From Agreia sp. Leaf210 (GTDB lineage: Bacteria > Actinomycetota > Actinomycetes > Actinomycetales > Microbacteriaceae), in contig NZ_LMKK01000001.1 in NCBI RefSeq assembly GCF_001421485.1, positions 563,717 to 627,716 of the forward strand: a DNA stretch of 64,000 nt, read 5' to 3'. Below are positions 49,611 through 57,715 of this stretch, one piece after another. A program made the translations under genes and the position numbers. Position 1 is the stretch's first letter, and each line of letters opens with the position of its first letter. Below the pieces are notes generated by a model. It worked only from the letters and a program-made list of their open reading frames with translations. It was not told where the DNA came from and did not search any database.

Positions 49611-51011
49611 ATGTCATCCGCAGCCCCGGCCGCAACCGCGCCCGCGCCCAAGACCAATCCCCGCTCGCGCGTCGTCCTCGCCAGCCTCATCGGCACCTCG
49701 ATCGAGTTCTACGACTTCTACGTCTACGCCACCGCAGCCGTTCTCGTCTTTCCGAAGCTCTTCTTTCCGAACGCCGACGACACCACCGCGCTGCTGAGCT
49801 CCTTCGCCGCGTTCGGTGCGGCGTTCGTCGCCCGCCCGATCGGCTCGATCATCTTCGGCCACTTCGGCGACAGGATCGGACGCAAGGGCACGCTCGTGGC
49901 ATCGCTGCTCACCATGGGCATCGCGACCGTGCTGATCGGATGCCTGCCCACCGCGAGTGTCGACGGCTGGATCGTGCTCGCCCCGACCTTCCTGGTCGTT
50001 CTGCGTTTCTGCCAGGGCCTCGGCCTCGGTGGCGAGTGGAGCGGCGCGGCCCTGCTGGCGACCGAGAACGCGCCCAAGGGCAAGCGGGCCATCTACGGCA
50101 CGTTCCCGCAGCTGGGCGCCCCTATCGGATTCATCGTGGCCAACGGCGTCTTCCTGTGGCTCTCGCTCGGCCTGAGCCCGGAGGACTTCGCCTCGTGGGG
50201 CTGGCGCATCCCGTTCCTCGGCAGCGCGCTGCTGGTGGCGGTCGGCCTCTACGTGCGCTTCAAGCTCATCGAGACGCCGGCCTTCCAGAAGGTCGTCGAA
50301 AAGGGCGAGGTCGCGAAACTCCCCCTGGCGCGCGTCTTCAAGACGAGCTGGCAGCCGCTCATTCTCGGCACGTTCATCATGCTCGCGACGTACGTGCTCT
50401 TCTACCTGATGACCACGTTCACCCTCACCTTCGGAACCACGCCCTCGACGGTCGAGGCGGGCAAGGCGGCTGCGGAGAAGGCCGGAAAGGCGTTCTCGGC
50501 CGACACGTTCGTGGCCGGACTCGGTTACCCGCGCAACGACTTCCTCATCATGCTGATCGTCGGCGTCGTCTTCTTCGGAATCTTCACCCTGGTCGCGGGT
50601 CCTCTCGCCGAGAAGTACGGGCGTCGCAAGACGCTCATCTGGGTGACCGTGGCAATCATCGTCTTCGGCCTGCTTTTCGTTCCGCTCTTCGGAGGTGGAT
50701 TCGTTGGTGTGATGGCTCTGCTCATCATCGGCTTCACACTGATGGGGCTCACTTTCGGTCCCATGGGATCGGTCCTGCCCGAGCTCTTCCCGACCAACGT
50801 GCGCTACACCGGTTCTGCGATCAGCTACAACGTCGCCAGCATCCTCGGCGCCGCCGTGGCTCCGTTCATCGCCGTGGCCCTGTGGACCGCGGCCGACGGC
50901 AGCACCTGGCTGGTCGGCCTCTACCTCAGCGTCATGGCCGTCATCACACTCGTCGCCCTGATCCTGAGCAAGGAGACGAAAGACGTCGACTACGAGGCGA
51001 ACGTCTCCTAG
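49611..51011 (+). CDS. MFS transporter, metabolite:H+ symporter (MHS) family
   Basis: A 466-residue 12-helix transporter. VVLASLIGTSIEFYDFYVYA, PIGSIIFGHFGDRIGRKGTL (loop 2-3 signature), RFCQGLGLGGEWSGAALLATENAP and MGSVLPELFPTNVRYTGSAIS are the MHS hallmarks (ProP/ShiA/KgtP-like carriers of osmolytes, shikimate or dicarboxylates). Substrate cannot be told. ATG 49611 follows a weak GAAAG. A strong hairpin (51034-51076) follows the stop. Confidence 0.9.
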   Translation: MSSAAPAATAPAPKTNPRSRVVLASLIGTSIEFYDFYVYATAAVLVFPKLFFPNADDTTALLSSFAAFGAAFVARPIGSIIFGHFGDRIGRKGTLVASLLTMGIATVLIGCLPTASVDGWIVLAPTFLVVLRFCQGLGLGGEWSGAALLATENAPKGKRAIYGTFPQLGAPIGFIVANGVFLWLSLGLSPEDFASWGWRIPFLGSALLVAVGLYVRFKLIETPAFQKVVEKGEVAKLPLARVFKTSWQPLILGTFIMLATYVLFYLMTTFTLTFGTTPSTVEAGKAAAEKAGKAFSADTFVAGLGYPRNDFLIMLIVGVVFFGIFTLVAGPLAEKYGRRKTLIWVTVAIIVFGLLFVPLFGGGFVGVMALLIIGFTLMGLTFGPMGSVLPELFPTNVRYTGSAISYNVASILGAAVAPFIAVALWTAADGSTWLVGLYLSVMAVITLVALILSKETKDVDYEANVS

Positions 51012-51033
51012 GCCCCGTCACCGCACGCATCCA

Positions 51034-51076
51034 CGAGCCTGCGAGCCGCCGATCTATCCGGCGGTTCGCAGGCTCG
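51034..51076 (+). terminator. 18-bp stem hairpin downstream of MFS gene
   Basis: CGAGCCTGCGAGCCGCCG pairs with CGGCGGTTCGCAGGCTCG (one G-T wobble) around loop ATCTATC, starting 22 bases after the MFS stop. No T-run. Confidence 0.75.
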
Positions 51077-51081
51077 CGGCG

Positions 51082-51087
51082 TATGGT
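51082..51087 (+). promoter_or_regulatory. -10 box TATGGT, leaderless-type, for small ORF 51094-51288
   Basis: TATGGT followed by six bases and an ATG; same geometry as ten other genes in the window. Confidence 0.5.
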
Positions 51088-51093
51088 TCGACC

Positions 51094-51288
51094 ATGTCGA
51101 TTCATCCGGGCACGCCGTGGCACCACGCCGGGTCGTGGCGCGGCGCCGAGCCGCACCGGGCCGTTCGCGCCTGGCTCGTCGCATCCGGTCTCGGCGGCCT
51201 GACGCTCGCCGCCCTTCTCCTCGCTCCCCCGGCCTCGACTCCGCCGCAGACAGTCGACGGTTCGTCGCTCGTCGTCAGCCCGCGGTGA
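51094..51288 (+). CDS. Small single-pass membrane protein (hypothetical)
   Basis: A 64-residue ORF with no family I recognise. A polar, His/Trp/Arg-rich N-terminus (HPGTPWHHAGSWRGAEPHR) precedes one hydrophobic segment (AWLVASGLGGLTLAALLLA, about 26-44), then a Pro/Ser/Thr-rich tail. No ribosome-binding site, but a TATGGT box exactly six bases before the ATG supports a leaderless mRNA. It occupies most of the gap between the MFS hairpin and the ABC exporter. Real gene status is uncertain. Confidence 0.45.
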   Translation: MSIHPGTPWHHAGSWRGAEPHRAVRAWLVASGLGGLTLAALLLAPPASTPPQTVDGSSLVVSPR

Positions 51289-51395
51289 CCTCGCGCGCAC
51301 CACGCGCGGTGCACAATTACTAGGGAGCCGCGCGACCGAGTCCGTCGGTGTCGCGCGGGTTCGACCGCCCCGTTTCACGCATCAGAGAGTTTCGA

Positions 51396-53228
51396 ATGAG
51401 CACGAGTACGCAACCACGCCGCAGGATGGGCCGATCGCCGAAACCCGACGATGGCCCTCGCGCACGCTTCAGCCAGCTTCTGCCCTATCTCGCAGAGCAC
51501 CGGCCGATCCTCGCCGTCGTCATCGTGCTCAGCATTCTCGGCGCCGCGGCAAGCCTGGCCCAGCCCCTGCTCGTGAGCCAGGTCATCACGGTGGTGCAGG
51601 CGGGCGACCCGCTCGGCACGCTCGTCACAGCACTCGTGGTGCTCGTCGTCGTGTCCGGGCTCATCAGCGGATTCCAGCACTACCTGCTGCAACGAACGGG
51701 CACGGCGGTCGTGCTGTCGGCCCGTCGCCAGCTGGTGCGTCGCATGCTGCGCCTGCCGATCCGCGAGTTCGATGTGCGCCGCACCGGCGACCTCGTGAGC
51801 CGAGTGGGCAGCGACACCACGCTGCTGTACGCCGTCATCACCCAGGGGCTCGTCGATGCCATCGGCGGTTCGCTCGTGTTCTTCGGCGCGCTCATCGCCA
51901 TGCTCATCATCGACCCGGTTCTTCTCGGCCTCACCGTCGCCGTGATCGCGGTGTCTGTCGTCACCGTCGTGCTCATCTCGGGCCGCGTGCGCACCGCGAG
52001 CCGCAAGCAGCAAGAGAAGGTGGGCGACCTCGCCGCCTCCGTCGAGCGATCCCTCGGAGCGATCCGCACCGTGCGTGCATCGAATGCCACCGATCGCGAG
52101 ATCGCCGCGATCGAGGTGGATGCGCGCGGTGCGTTCGACATGGGCGTGCGGGTCGCGAAGATCTCGGCCCTCGTCGTTCCGATCGCGGGAATCGCGCTGC
52201 AGGTCTCACTCCTCGTCGTCCTCGGCGTCGGAGGATTCCGTGTGGCCGACGGCTCCATCACCATCGCCAACCTGATCTCGTTCATCCTCTTCCTCTTCAT
52301 GATGATCATGCCGCTGGGCCAGGCCTTCGGTGCTCTCAACTCGGTGAACCAGGCGCTCGGCGCTCTCGGCCGCATCCAGGAGATCATCGAACTGCCGGTC
52401 GAGACGCAGTTCGACGCTGACATCGCGCGGAGCGCTGCTCCGTCTATCCCCGTCGACGGCATCGCACTCGAGTTCGACGACGTGCACTTCGCCTACGCCG
52501 GCACGCCCGTCGCGGACGCCGACGTTCCGGCCGGCGGACCGATGGCATCCGGTGTTCTGCACGGCGTGAGTTTCGCCGCGCGCCAGGGCCAGCGCACGGC
52601 TCTCGTCGGCCCCTCGGGAGCGGGCAAGAGCACCATGCTCGCGCTCATCGAGCGGTTCTACGACCCCACATCGGGAACCGTTCGCCTCGGAGGCATCGAC
52701 CTCAAGGCGATCGATCGCGAGACGCTGAGGTCGCAGATCGGCTACGTGGAGCAGGACGCGCCCGTACTCGCCGGAACCATCCGGCAGAACCTGCTGCTCG
52801 CCTCGCCCGATGCGAGCGACGCGCAGTGCATCGAGGTGCTGCACGCGGTGAACCTCGGAGAGGTGCTCGACCGCAACGACGCCGGGCTCGACGCGGCCGT
52901 CGGAGAAGACGGTGTGATGCTCTCGGGCGGCGAACGCCAGCGGCTCGCCATCGCCCGAGCCCTGCTCGCGGCCCCGCCCATCCTGCTGCTCGACGAGTCG
53001 ACGTCGAGCCTCGACGGCCTGAACGAGCAGATGCTGCGCGAGGCCATCGACGCCGTCGCTGAGAACCGCACGCTCATCGTGATCGCGCACCGCCTCTCGA
53101 CGGTCGTCGACTCAGACCAGATCGTGGTGCTCGAGCACGGCCGCGTCGTCGGCGTGGGAACGCACTCGGAGCTCGTGGTGTCGACGCCTCTCTACAAGGA
53201 CCTCGCGAAGCACCAGTTGCTGGTGTGA
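51396..53228 (+). CDS. ABC transporter, fused permease/ATPase (exporter type)
   Basis: A 610-residue half-transporter. Six-helix membrane domain about residues 35-330 (FSQLLPYLAEHRPILAVVIV; the intracellular-loop REFDVRRTGDLVSRVGSDTT), then an ATPase: Walker A GPSGAGKSTMLALIERFYDP, Q-loop IGYVEQDAPVLAGTIRQNLL, signature MLSGGERQRLAIARALL, Walker B ILLLDESTSSLDG and switch His IVIAHRLSTV. Architecture of lipid/drug exporters (MsbA/LmrA-like); acts as a dimer. Start ATG 51396 follows a weak GAGAG. Convergent with the aldehyde dehydrogenase gene. Confidence 0.92.
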   Translation: MSTSTQPRRRMGRSPKPDDGPRARFSQLLPYLAEHRPILAVVIVLSILGAAASLAQPLLVSQVITVVQAGDPLGTLVTALVVLVVVSGLISGFQHYLLQRTGTAVVLSARRQLVRRMLRLPIREFDVRRTGDLVSRVGSDTTLLYAVITQGLVDAIGGSLVFFGALIAMLIIDPVLLGLTVAVIAVSVVTVVLISGRVRTASRKQQEKVGDLAASVERSLGAIRTVRASNATDREIAAIEVDARGAFDMGVRVAKISALVVPIAGIALQVSLLVVLGVGGFRVADGSITIANLISFILFLFMMIMPLGQAFGALNSVNQALGALGRIQEIIELPVETQFDADIARSAAPSIPVDGIALEFDDVHFAYAGTPVADADVPAGGPMASGVLHGVSFAARQGQRTALVGPSGAGKSTMLALIERFYDPTSGTVRLGGIDLKAIDRETLRSQIGYVEQDAPVLAGTIRQNLLLASPDASDAQCIEVLHAVNLGEVLDRNDAGLDAAVGEDGVMLSGGERQRLAIARALLAAPPILLLDESTSSLDGLNEQMLREAIDAVAENRTLIVIAHRLSTVVDSDQIVVLEHGRVVGVGTHSELVVSTPLYKDLAKHQLLV

Positions 53229-53301
53229 CTGGTTCACGATACGGCCGCTTCGCAGCTCCCTGAATCGCCCGGACTGTTCTGCCCAAGCAATCTGTCCTCC
53301 T

Positions 53302-54768
53302 CTACGAGTTCGGGATGAGCGTGTACTTGGTCGACAGGTACTCGTGGATTCCCTCCAGGCCGCCCTCGCGTCCGAGCCCAGACTGCTTGACGCCGCCGAA
53401 CGGCGCTGCGGCATTCGACACCACACCGACGTTGAGGCCCATCATGCCGGTCTCGAGACGCTCGATCATGCGCTGACCGCGCGCGAGGTCTGCGGTGAAC
53501 ACATAGCTCACCAGCCCGTATTGCGTGTCGTTCGCGAGGCGCACGCCCTCGTCTTCGTTTGCGAACGTCACGATCGACACGACGGGTCCGAAGATCTCCT
53601 CACGCAGAATCTCGCTGCCGGCGACGACACCGGATACGACGGTGGGCTCGTAGAAGCTGCCCGGGCCGTCGACGCGCTTGCCGCCCGTGACCACACGCGC
53701 ACCTCGCGACACGGCGTCTTGCACCAGGCCGTCGGCCTTGTCGACCGCCTTGTCGTTGATCAACGGGCCGATGTCGACGCCCTGCTCGGTGCCGCGGCCG
53801 ATCGACAGCCCCTTCACCCGCTCGGCGATGCGCCGTGCGAACTCGTCGGCGACCGCCTCGTGCACGATGAATCGATTCGCGGCGGTGCACGCCTGACCGA
53901 TGTTGCGGAATTTGGCGAGCATCGCGCCGTCGACGGCCTTGTCGAGATCTGCGTCGTCGAACACGACGAAGGGCGCATTGCCGCCCAGCTCCATCGACGT
54001 GCGCAGCACGTTCGCTGCCGACTGGGCGATGAGCTTCTGGCCGACCCCCGTCGAGCCGGTGAAGCTGAGCTTGCGAAGGCGGGGATCGGAGATGATCGGC
54101 TCGGAGACCGCACCCGACGCCGACGTCGTGATCACGTTGAGCACTCCGGCGGGCAGGCCGGCGTCTTCGAGCAGCTTGGCGAAGAACAGCGTCGTCAGCG
54201 GGGTGAGCTCGGCAGGCTTGACGACCACGGTGCAGCCGGCCGCGAGCGCGGGCGCGATCTTGCGCGTGGCCATGGCCAGAGGGAAGTTCCACGGGGTGAT
54301 CAGGAAGCACGGTCCCACGGGGCGCTGCGAGACGACCATCGTGCCCGTTCCCTCGGGGTTCTGGCCGTAGCGGCCCGAGATGCGCACCGCCTCTTCGCTG
54401 AACCAGCGCAGGAACTCGCCGCCGTACGCGACCTCGCCGGCCGCCTCGGCAAGAGGCTTGCCCATCTCGAGGGTCATCAGCAACGCGAACTCGGCCTTGC
54501 GCTCCTGGAGCATGTCGAATGCCCGGCGCAGGATCTCGCCGCGTACGCGCGGCGCGGTCGCCGCCCAGTCGGCCTGGGCCGCGACAGCGGCATCCAGAGC
54601 GCGGATGCCGTCGGCCGGGCTCGCATCGGCGATGGTGCGGATGGAACGACCCGTGGCCGGGTCATCGACCTCGATGGTGCGTCCGCCCTCGGCGTCGATC
54701 CAACGCCCACCGATGTAGAGCTGGTTCGGCACCGATTCGAGAAGCGTGGATTCGGACGTCGTTGTCAT
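53302..54768 (-). CDS. gabD: NAD(P)-dependent succinate-semialdehyde dehydrogenase
   Basis: A 488-residue aldehyde dehydrogenase: ITPWNFPLAMATRKIAPALA (Asn of oxyanion hole), FTGSTGVGQKLI, general base in MELGGNAPFVVFDDADLD, nucleophile Cys in NIGQACTAANRF, and EEIFGPVVSIV. The pattern best matches GabD-type SSADH oxidising succinate semialdehyde to succinate. ATG 54766-54768 has GGAGA close upstream. It follows the MMPL gene by 21 bases, so it is probably in the pncA-mmpL operon, an unexplained combination. Confidence 0.88.
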   Translation of the reverse strand: MTTTSESTLLESVPNQLYIGGRWIDAEGGRTIEVDDPATGRSIRTIADASPADGIRALDAAVAAQADWAATAPRVRGEILRRAFDMLQERKAEFALLMTLEMGKPLAEAAGEVAYGGEFLRWFSEEAVRISGRYGQNPEGTGTMVVSQRPVGPCFLITPWNFPLAMATRKIAPALAAGCTVVVKPAELTPLTTLFFAKLLEDAGLPAGVLNVITTSASGAVSEPIISDPRLRKLSFTGSTGVGQKLIAQSAANVLRTSMELGGNAPFVVFDDADLDKAVDGAMLAKFRNIGQACTAANRFIVHEAVADEFARRIAERVKGLSIGRGTEQGVDIGPLINDKAVDKADGLVQDAVSRGARVVTGGKRVDGPGSFYEPTVVSGVVAGSEILREEIFGPVVSIVTFANEDEGVRLANDTQYGLVSYVFTADLARGQRMIERLETGMMGLNVGVVSNAAAPFGGVKQSGLGREGGLEGIHEYLSTKYTLIPNS

Positions 54769-54789
54769 GGTTCTCCGTACTGCTGAGCG

Positions 54790-57018
54790 CTAACGAGATG
54801 GCGTGGCGACGCCCTCGGGCGCCTTCGCCAGTTTACTCGGCCACCAGACGACCCGGCCCAGATCGTATGCCAACGCGGGAACCAGGAGCGACCTCACGAG
54901 GAGGGTGTCGAGCAGCACGCCGAACGCCACGATGAAGGCGATCTGAGCCAGGAAGAGAACCGGAATGACCCCCAGCGCCGAGAAGGTCGCCGCCAACACG
55001 ATTCCCGCCGATGTGATGACGCCACCGGTCACTGTCAGGCCGCGCAGGATGCCGCGACGCGTGCCATGCGTGATCGATTCCTCTCGCACACGCGTCATCA
55101 AGAAGATGTTGTAGTCGATGCCGAGGGCGACGAGGAAGACGAAGCCGTAGAGGGGCACCGAGGGATCGGCCCCGGGGAACTGGAAGAGGTGATTGAAGAC
55201 CAGCGCGGAGACACCGAGCGCCGCGGCGAACGACACGACCACGCTAAGGATCAGCAGGACGGGCGCCAGAATCGAGCGCAGGAGCAGCATGAGGATGAAC
55301 AGGATGACGACCAGGACGATCGGGATGATCGTGTTGCGATCGTGCAGACCTGCCGTGTCGGAATCGATGGCCGTGGCGGTCACCCCTCCGACCAGCGCCC
55401 CGGTCGAGCCGTCGGCCAGAGCCGAGCGCAACGCGCGCACCGTGTCCTTGGCGGCATCCGAGTCTGCGGCGTCGGACAGGGTGGCCTGCAGCAGTACCTG
55501 GCCCTCGACGACGGTGGGTTGGACTGCGATGAGCGTCTGAGCGCCGCCCGGCGCGGAGAGCGCGCCGTCGCTGTCGACATTCGCAGACCCCGAGGGAGAG
55601 TTCGCGCTCGTCACCGTGAGCGAGGTCACCCCGTCGGTCGACAGCACGGTGGATGCGACATCGCCGAGATCGGCCTCGGGCGCGACGATCAGCGCGGGGC
55701 TCCCGGACCCACCGGGGAAGTGCTCTCCCAAGGCGATCTGTCCGTCTCGCGCCTCGGACTGGCCGAGGATCAGATCGCTCTGGGGGACACCGTTCGCCTG
55801 CAGCTGCAGGACTCCCGTTCCGGCGGCGAGAAGCACCACCGTGGTCACGATCCAGATCGTGCGGGGCCGCCAGGAGATGAAGGACTCCAGCCGCGGCCAG
55901 AAGCCCTTCGGCGCGCCGTGTGCTGTCTTGTGCTCCGCGAAACCGTGACGGGCGGGCTCGGCGTCGACGCGCACGGTCGCCCCATCCGGCCCCGCGTACT
56001 TGGGCCGCAGCGGCCAGAACGACGCGCGTCCGCAGGCGAGCAGCAAAGCGGGCAGCAGGGTCAGCGAGGCGAGCACGCTGAAGGCCACTCCGACGGCGGA
56101 CACCGGCCCGAGGGCCTTGTTCGAGTTGAGGTCGGAGAAGAGCAGGCACAGGAGTCCGGCGATCACCGTGCCTCCCGAGGCGACGATCGGCTCGAGGGAT
56201 ACCCGCAGGGCCGCCCACGTCGCATCCCAGCGTTTCTCGTGCGTGCGCAGGGCCTCTTTGTAGCGCGAGACGTAGAGCAGCGAGTAGTCGGTGGCGGCGC
56301 CGATCACGAGGATGAACAGGATGCCCTGCACCTGCCCGTTCAGCGTGAAGACCCCGGCCTTCGCGAGCCACCAGACGGTGAGCAGGCTCGTCGTCAGAGC
56401 GAAGAGCGACGTTCCGAGCACCAGGAACGGAAGCAGCGGTGACCGATACACGATGAACAGGATCACGAAGACGGCGCCCAGAGCGGTCAGGAGAAGAATG
56501 CCGTCGATGCCCGCGAAGGCGTCTCCGATGTCGGCCGTGAAGCCGGCGGGCCCTGTGACGAAACCCGTCACCCCCTCGACGGAGCCCTCTCGAAGCAGGT
56601 ACGAACGCATCGAGTCGACCGTGTCGCGCACCTCGCCCGACGCATCGATGGGCACGAACACCTCGACCGCCTGCTGGTCTTGCGACGCGATCGCCGGCGA
56701 GATGTCGTCGGTGACCCCGCCGACCGTCGAGAGCCCCTCGACCTGGGTCTGGATCTCGGCACGCTGCTGGTCGGTGAGCGCGGCTCCGTCGTCGGTGCGG
56801 AACACGACGATCGCGGGGATGGCGTCGGAGTCGGTGAATTGCTTCTGCAGGGCGCTGACCCGGGTGGCATCAGCGCTGGCGGGCAAGTACGTGGTCTGGT
56901 CGTTGCTCGACACCTCGTCGATGCGGCCGAAATACGGGCCGCCGATGGCCGCGGCGGTCAGCCACACGAGAATCAGCACGGCGGGCAGGAGGACTCTCAG
57001 CCACCGTGGAACGCGCAT
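54790..57018 (-). CDS. MMPL/RND family membrane transporter
   Basis: A 742-residue RND-type permease with about 11-12 helices in two repeats, each with a large extracytoplasmic loop (about 30-160 and 375-520). GQVQGILFILVIGAATDYSLLY and PLYGFVFLVALGIDYNIFLM are the two helix-4 segments carrying the proton-relay Asp-Tyr pairs typical of MMPL proteins. It would export lipids or drugs, or contribute to tolerance. ATG 57016-57018 starts MRVPRWLRVLLP two bases after the pncA stop. Upstream extension would merge into the pncA frame and is rejected. Confidence 0.9.
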   Translation of the reverse strand: MRVPRWLRVLLPAVLILVWLTAAAIGGPYFGRIDEVSSNDQTTYLPASADATRVSALQKQFTDSDAIPAIVVFRTDDGAALTDQQRAEIQTQVEGLSTVGGVTDDISPAIASQDQQAVEVFVPIDASGEVRDTVDSMRSYLLREGSVEGVTGFVTGPAGFTADIGDAFAGIDGILLLTALGAVFVILFIVYRSPLLPFLVLGTSLFALTTSLLTVWWLAKAGVFTLNGQVQGILFILVIGAATDYSLLYVSRYKEALRTHEKRWDATWAALRVSLEPIVASGGTVIAGLLCLLFSDLNSNKALGPVSAVGVAFSVLASLTLLPALLLACGRASFWPLRPKYAGPDGATVRVDAEPARHGFAEHKTAHGAPKGFWPRLESFISWRPRTIWIVTTVVLLAAGTGVLQLQANGVPQSDLILGQSEARDGQIALGEHFPGGSGSPALIVAPEADLGDVASTVLSTDGVTSLTVTSANSPSGSANVDSDGALSAPGGAQTLIAVQPTVVEGQVLLQATLSDAADSDAAKDTVRALRSALADGSTGALVGGVTATAIDSDTAGLHDRNTIIPIVLVVILFILMLLLRSILAPVLLILSVVVSFAAALGVSALVFNHLFQFPGADPSVPLYGFVFLVALGIDYNIFLMTRVREESITHGTRRGILRGLTVTGGVITSAGIVLAATFSALGVIPVLFLAQIAFIVAFGVLLDTLLVRSLLVPALAYDLGRVVWWPSKLAKAPEGVATPSR

Positions 57019-57020
57019 CT

Positions 57021-57614
57021 CTAGCCTTCGATCTGGTCGGAGCGCACCAGGTCGGCGCCGGCGCGAGCCACCTCGGCGAGCGCCTCGCGGCTCGATTCGG
57101 GGGCGACGCCGGCGACGAGATCGGTGATGACCCGCACCTCGCGCCCGTTCTGCAAAGCGTCTAGTGCGGAGGCCCGCACGCAGTAGTCGGTCGCGAGACC
57201 GGCGATGTCGATGGCGGTGATACCGCGCGCGTCGAGGAGCTCGGCGACGGAGCCGCCCTTCTCCACCGTTCCCTCGAAGATCGAGTAGGCGGGCTTTCCC
57301 TGGCCCTTGCGAATGTGCACGTCGATCGACCGGGTCGTGAGTTCGTCGTTGTACTCCGCGCCGAACGTACCGGCGACGCAGTGCACGGGCCAGGTGTCGA
57401 CGAAGTCCGGAGCCTCGTCGCGGGCGAAGTGCCCGCCGTTGTCGTTGTCTGCGTCGTGCCAATCGCGCGAAGCGACGACCAGGTCGTAGGCACCGCGATG
57501 CCCGGCCAGCAGCGCGGAGATGCCGGCCGCCACGGCCCGCCCGCCCTCGACGCCCAGGGCCCCGCCCTCGGTGAAGTCGTTCTGAACGTCCACGATGAAC
57601 AGCGCGCGGCCCAT
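57021..57614 (-). CDS. pncA: Nicotinamidase (isochorismatase fold)
   Basis: A 197-residue cysteine hydrolase: FIVDVQNDFTEGGALGV (catalytic Asp about 9), metal-site DWHDADNDNGGHFA, HIRKGQGKPAYSIFEG (Lys) and the nucleophile in GLATDYCVRASALDAL. Converts nicotinamide to nicotinate for NAD salvage. First gene of a leftward run with mmpL and gabD; the 57675-57696 palindrome lies about 60 bases upstream. Confidence 0.93.
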   Translation of the reverse strand: MGRALFIVDVQNDFTEGGALGVEGGRAVAAGISALLAGHRGAYDLVVASRDWHDADNDNGGHFARDEAPDFVDTWPVHCVAGTFGAEYNDELTTRSIDVHIRKGQGKPAYSIFEGTVEKGGSVAELLDARGITAIDIAGLATDYCVRASALDALQNGREVRVITDLVAGVAPESSREALAEVARAGADLVRSDQIEG

Positions 57615-57674
57615 GCCGTCTCACTCTCTCTTGCCCGTCGACGTGATTGGCGTCGAGTCGATGTCGCCGGTCGA

Positions 57675-57696
57675 ATTAGTCAGCCGGCTTACTAAT
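57675..57696. promoter_or_regulatory. 22-bp near-perfect palindrome, candidate TetR-type operator
   Basis: ATTAGT-C-AGCCGGCT-T-ACTAAT pairs at 20 of 22 positions and sits just downstream of a minus-strand TAGGAT -10-like box (57699-57704), so a bound protein would cover the start of transcription of pncA-mmpL-gabD. A TetR gene is encoded about 3 kb away (60417-61055). Confidence 0.7.
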
Positions 57697-57715
57697 CGAT
57701 CCTAGAGCACGAACG

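Noticed and set aside
57019-57624. Apparent fusion of the MMPL transporter with an upstream frame
   Set aside because: The upstream part is an alternative frame of pncA; MRVPRWLRV two bases after the pncA stop is the natural transporter start.
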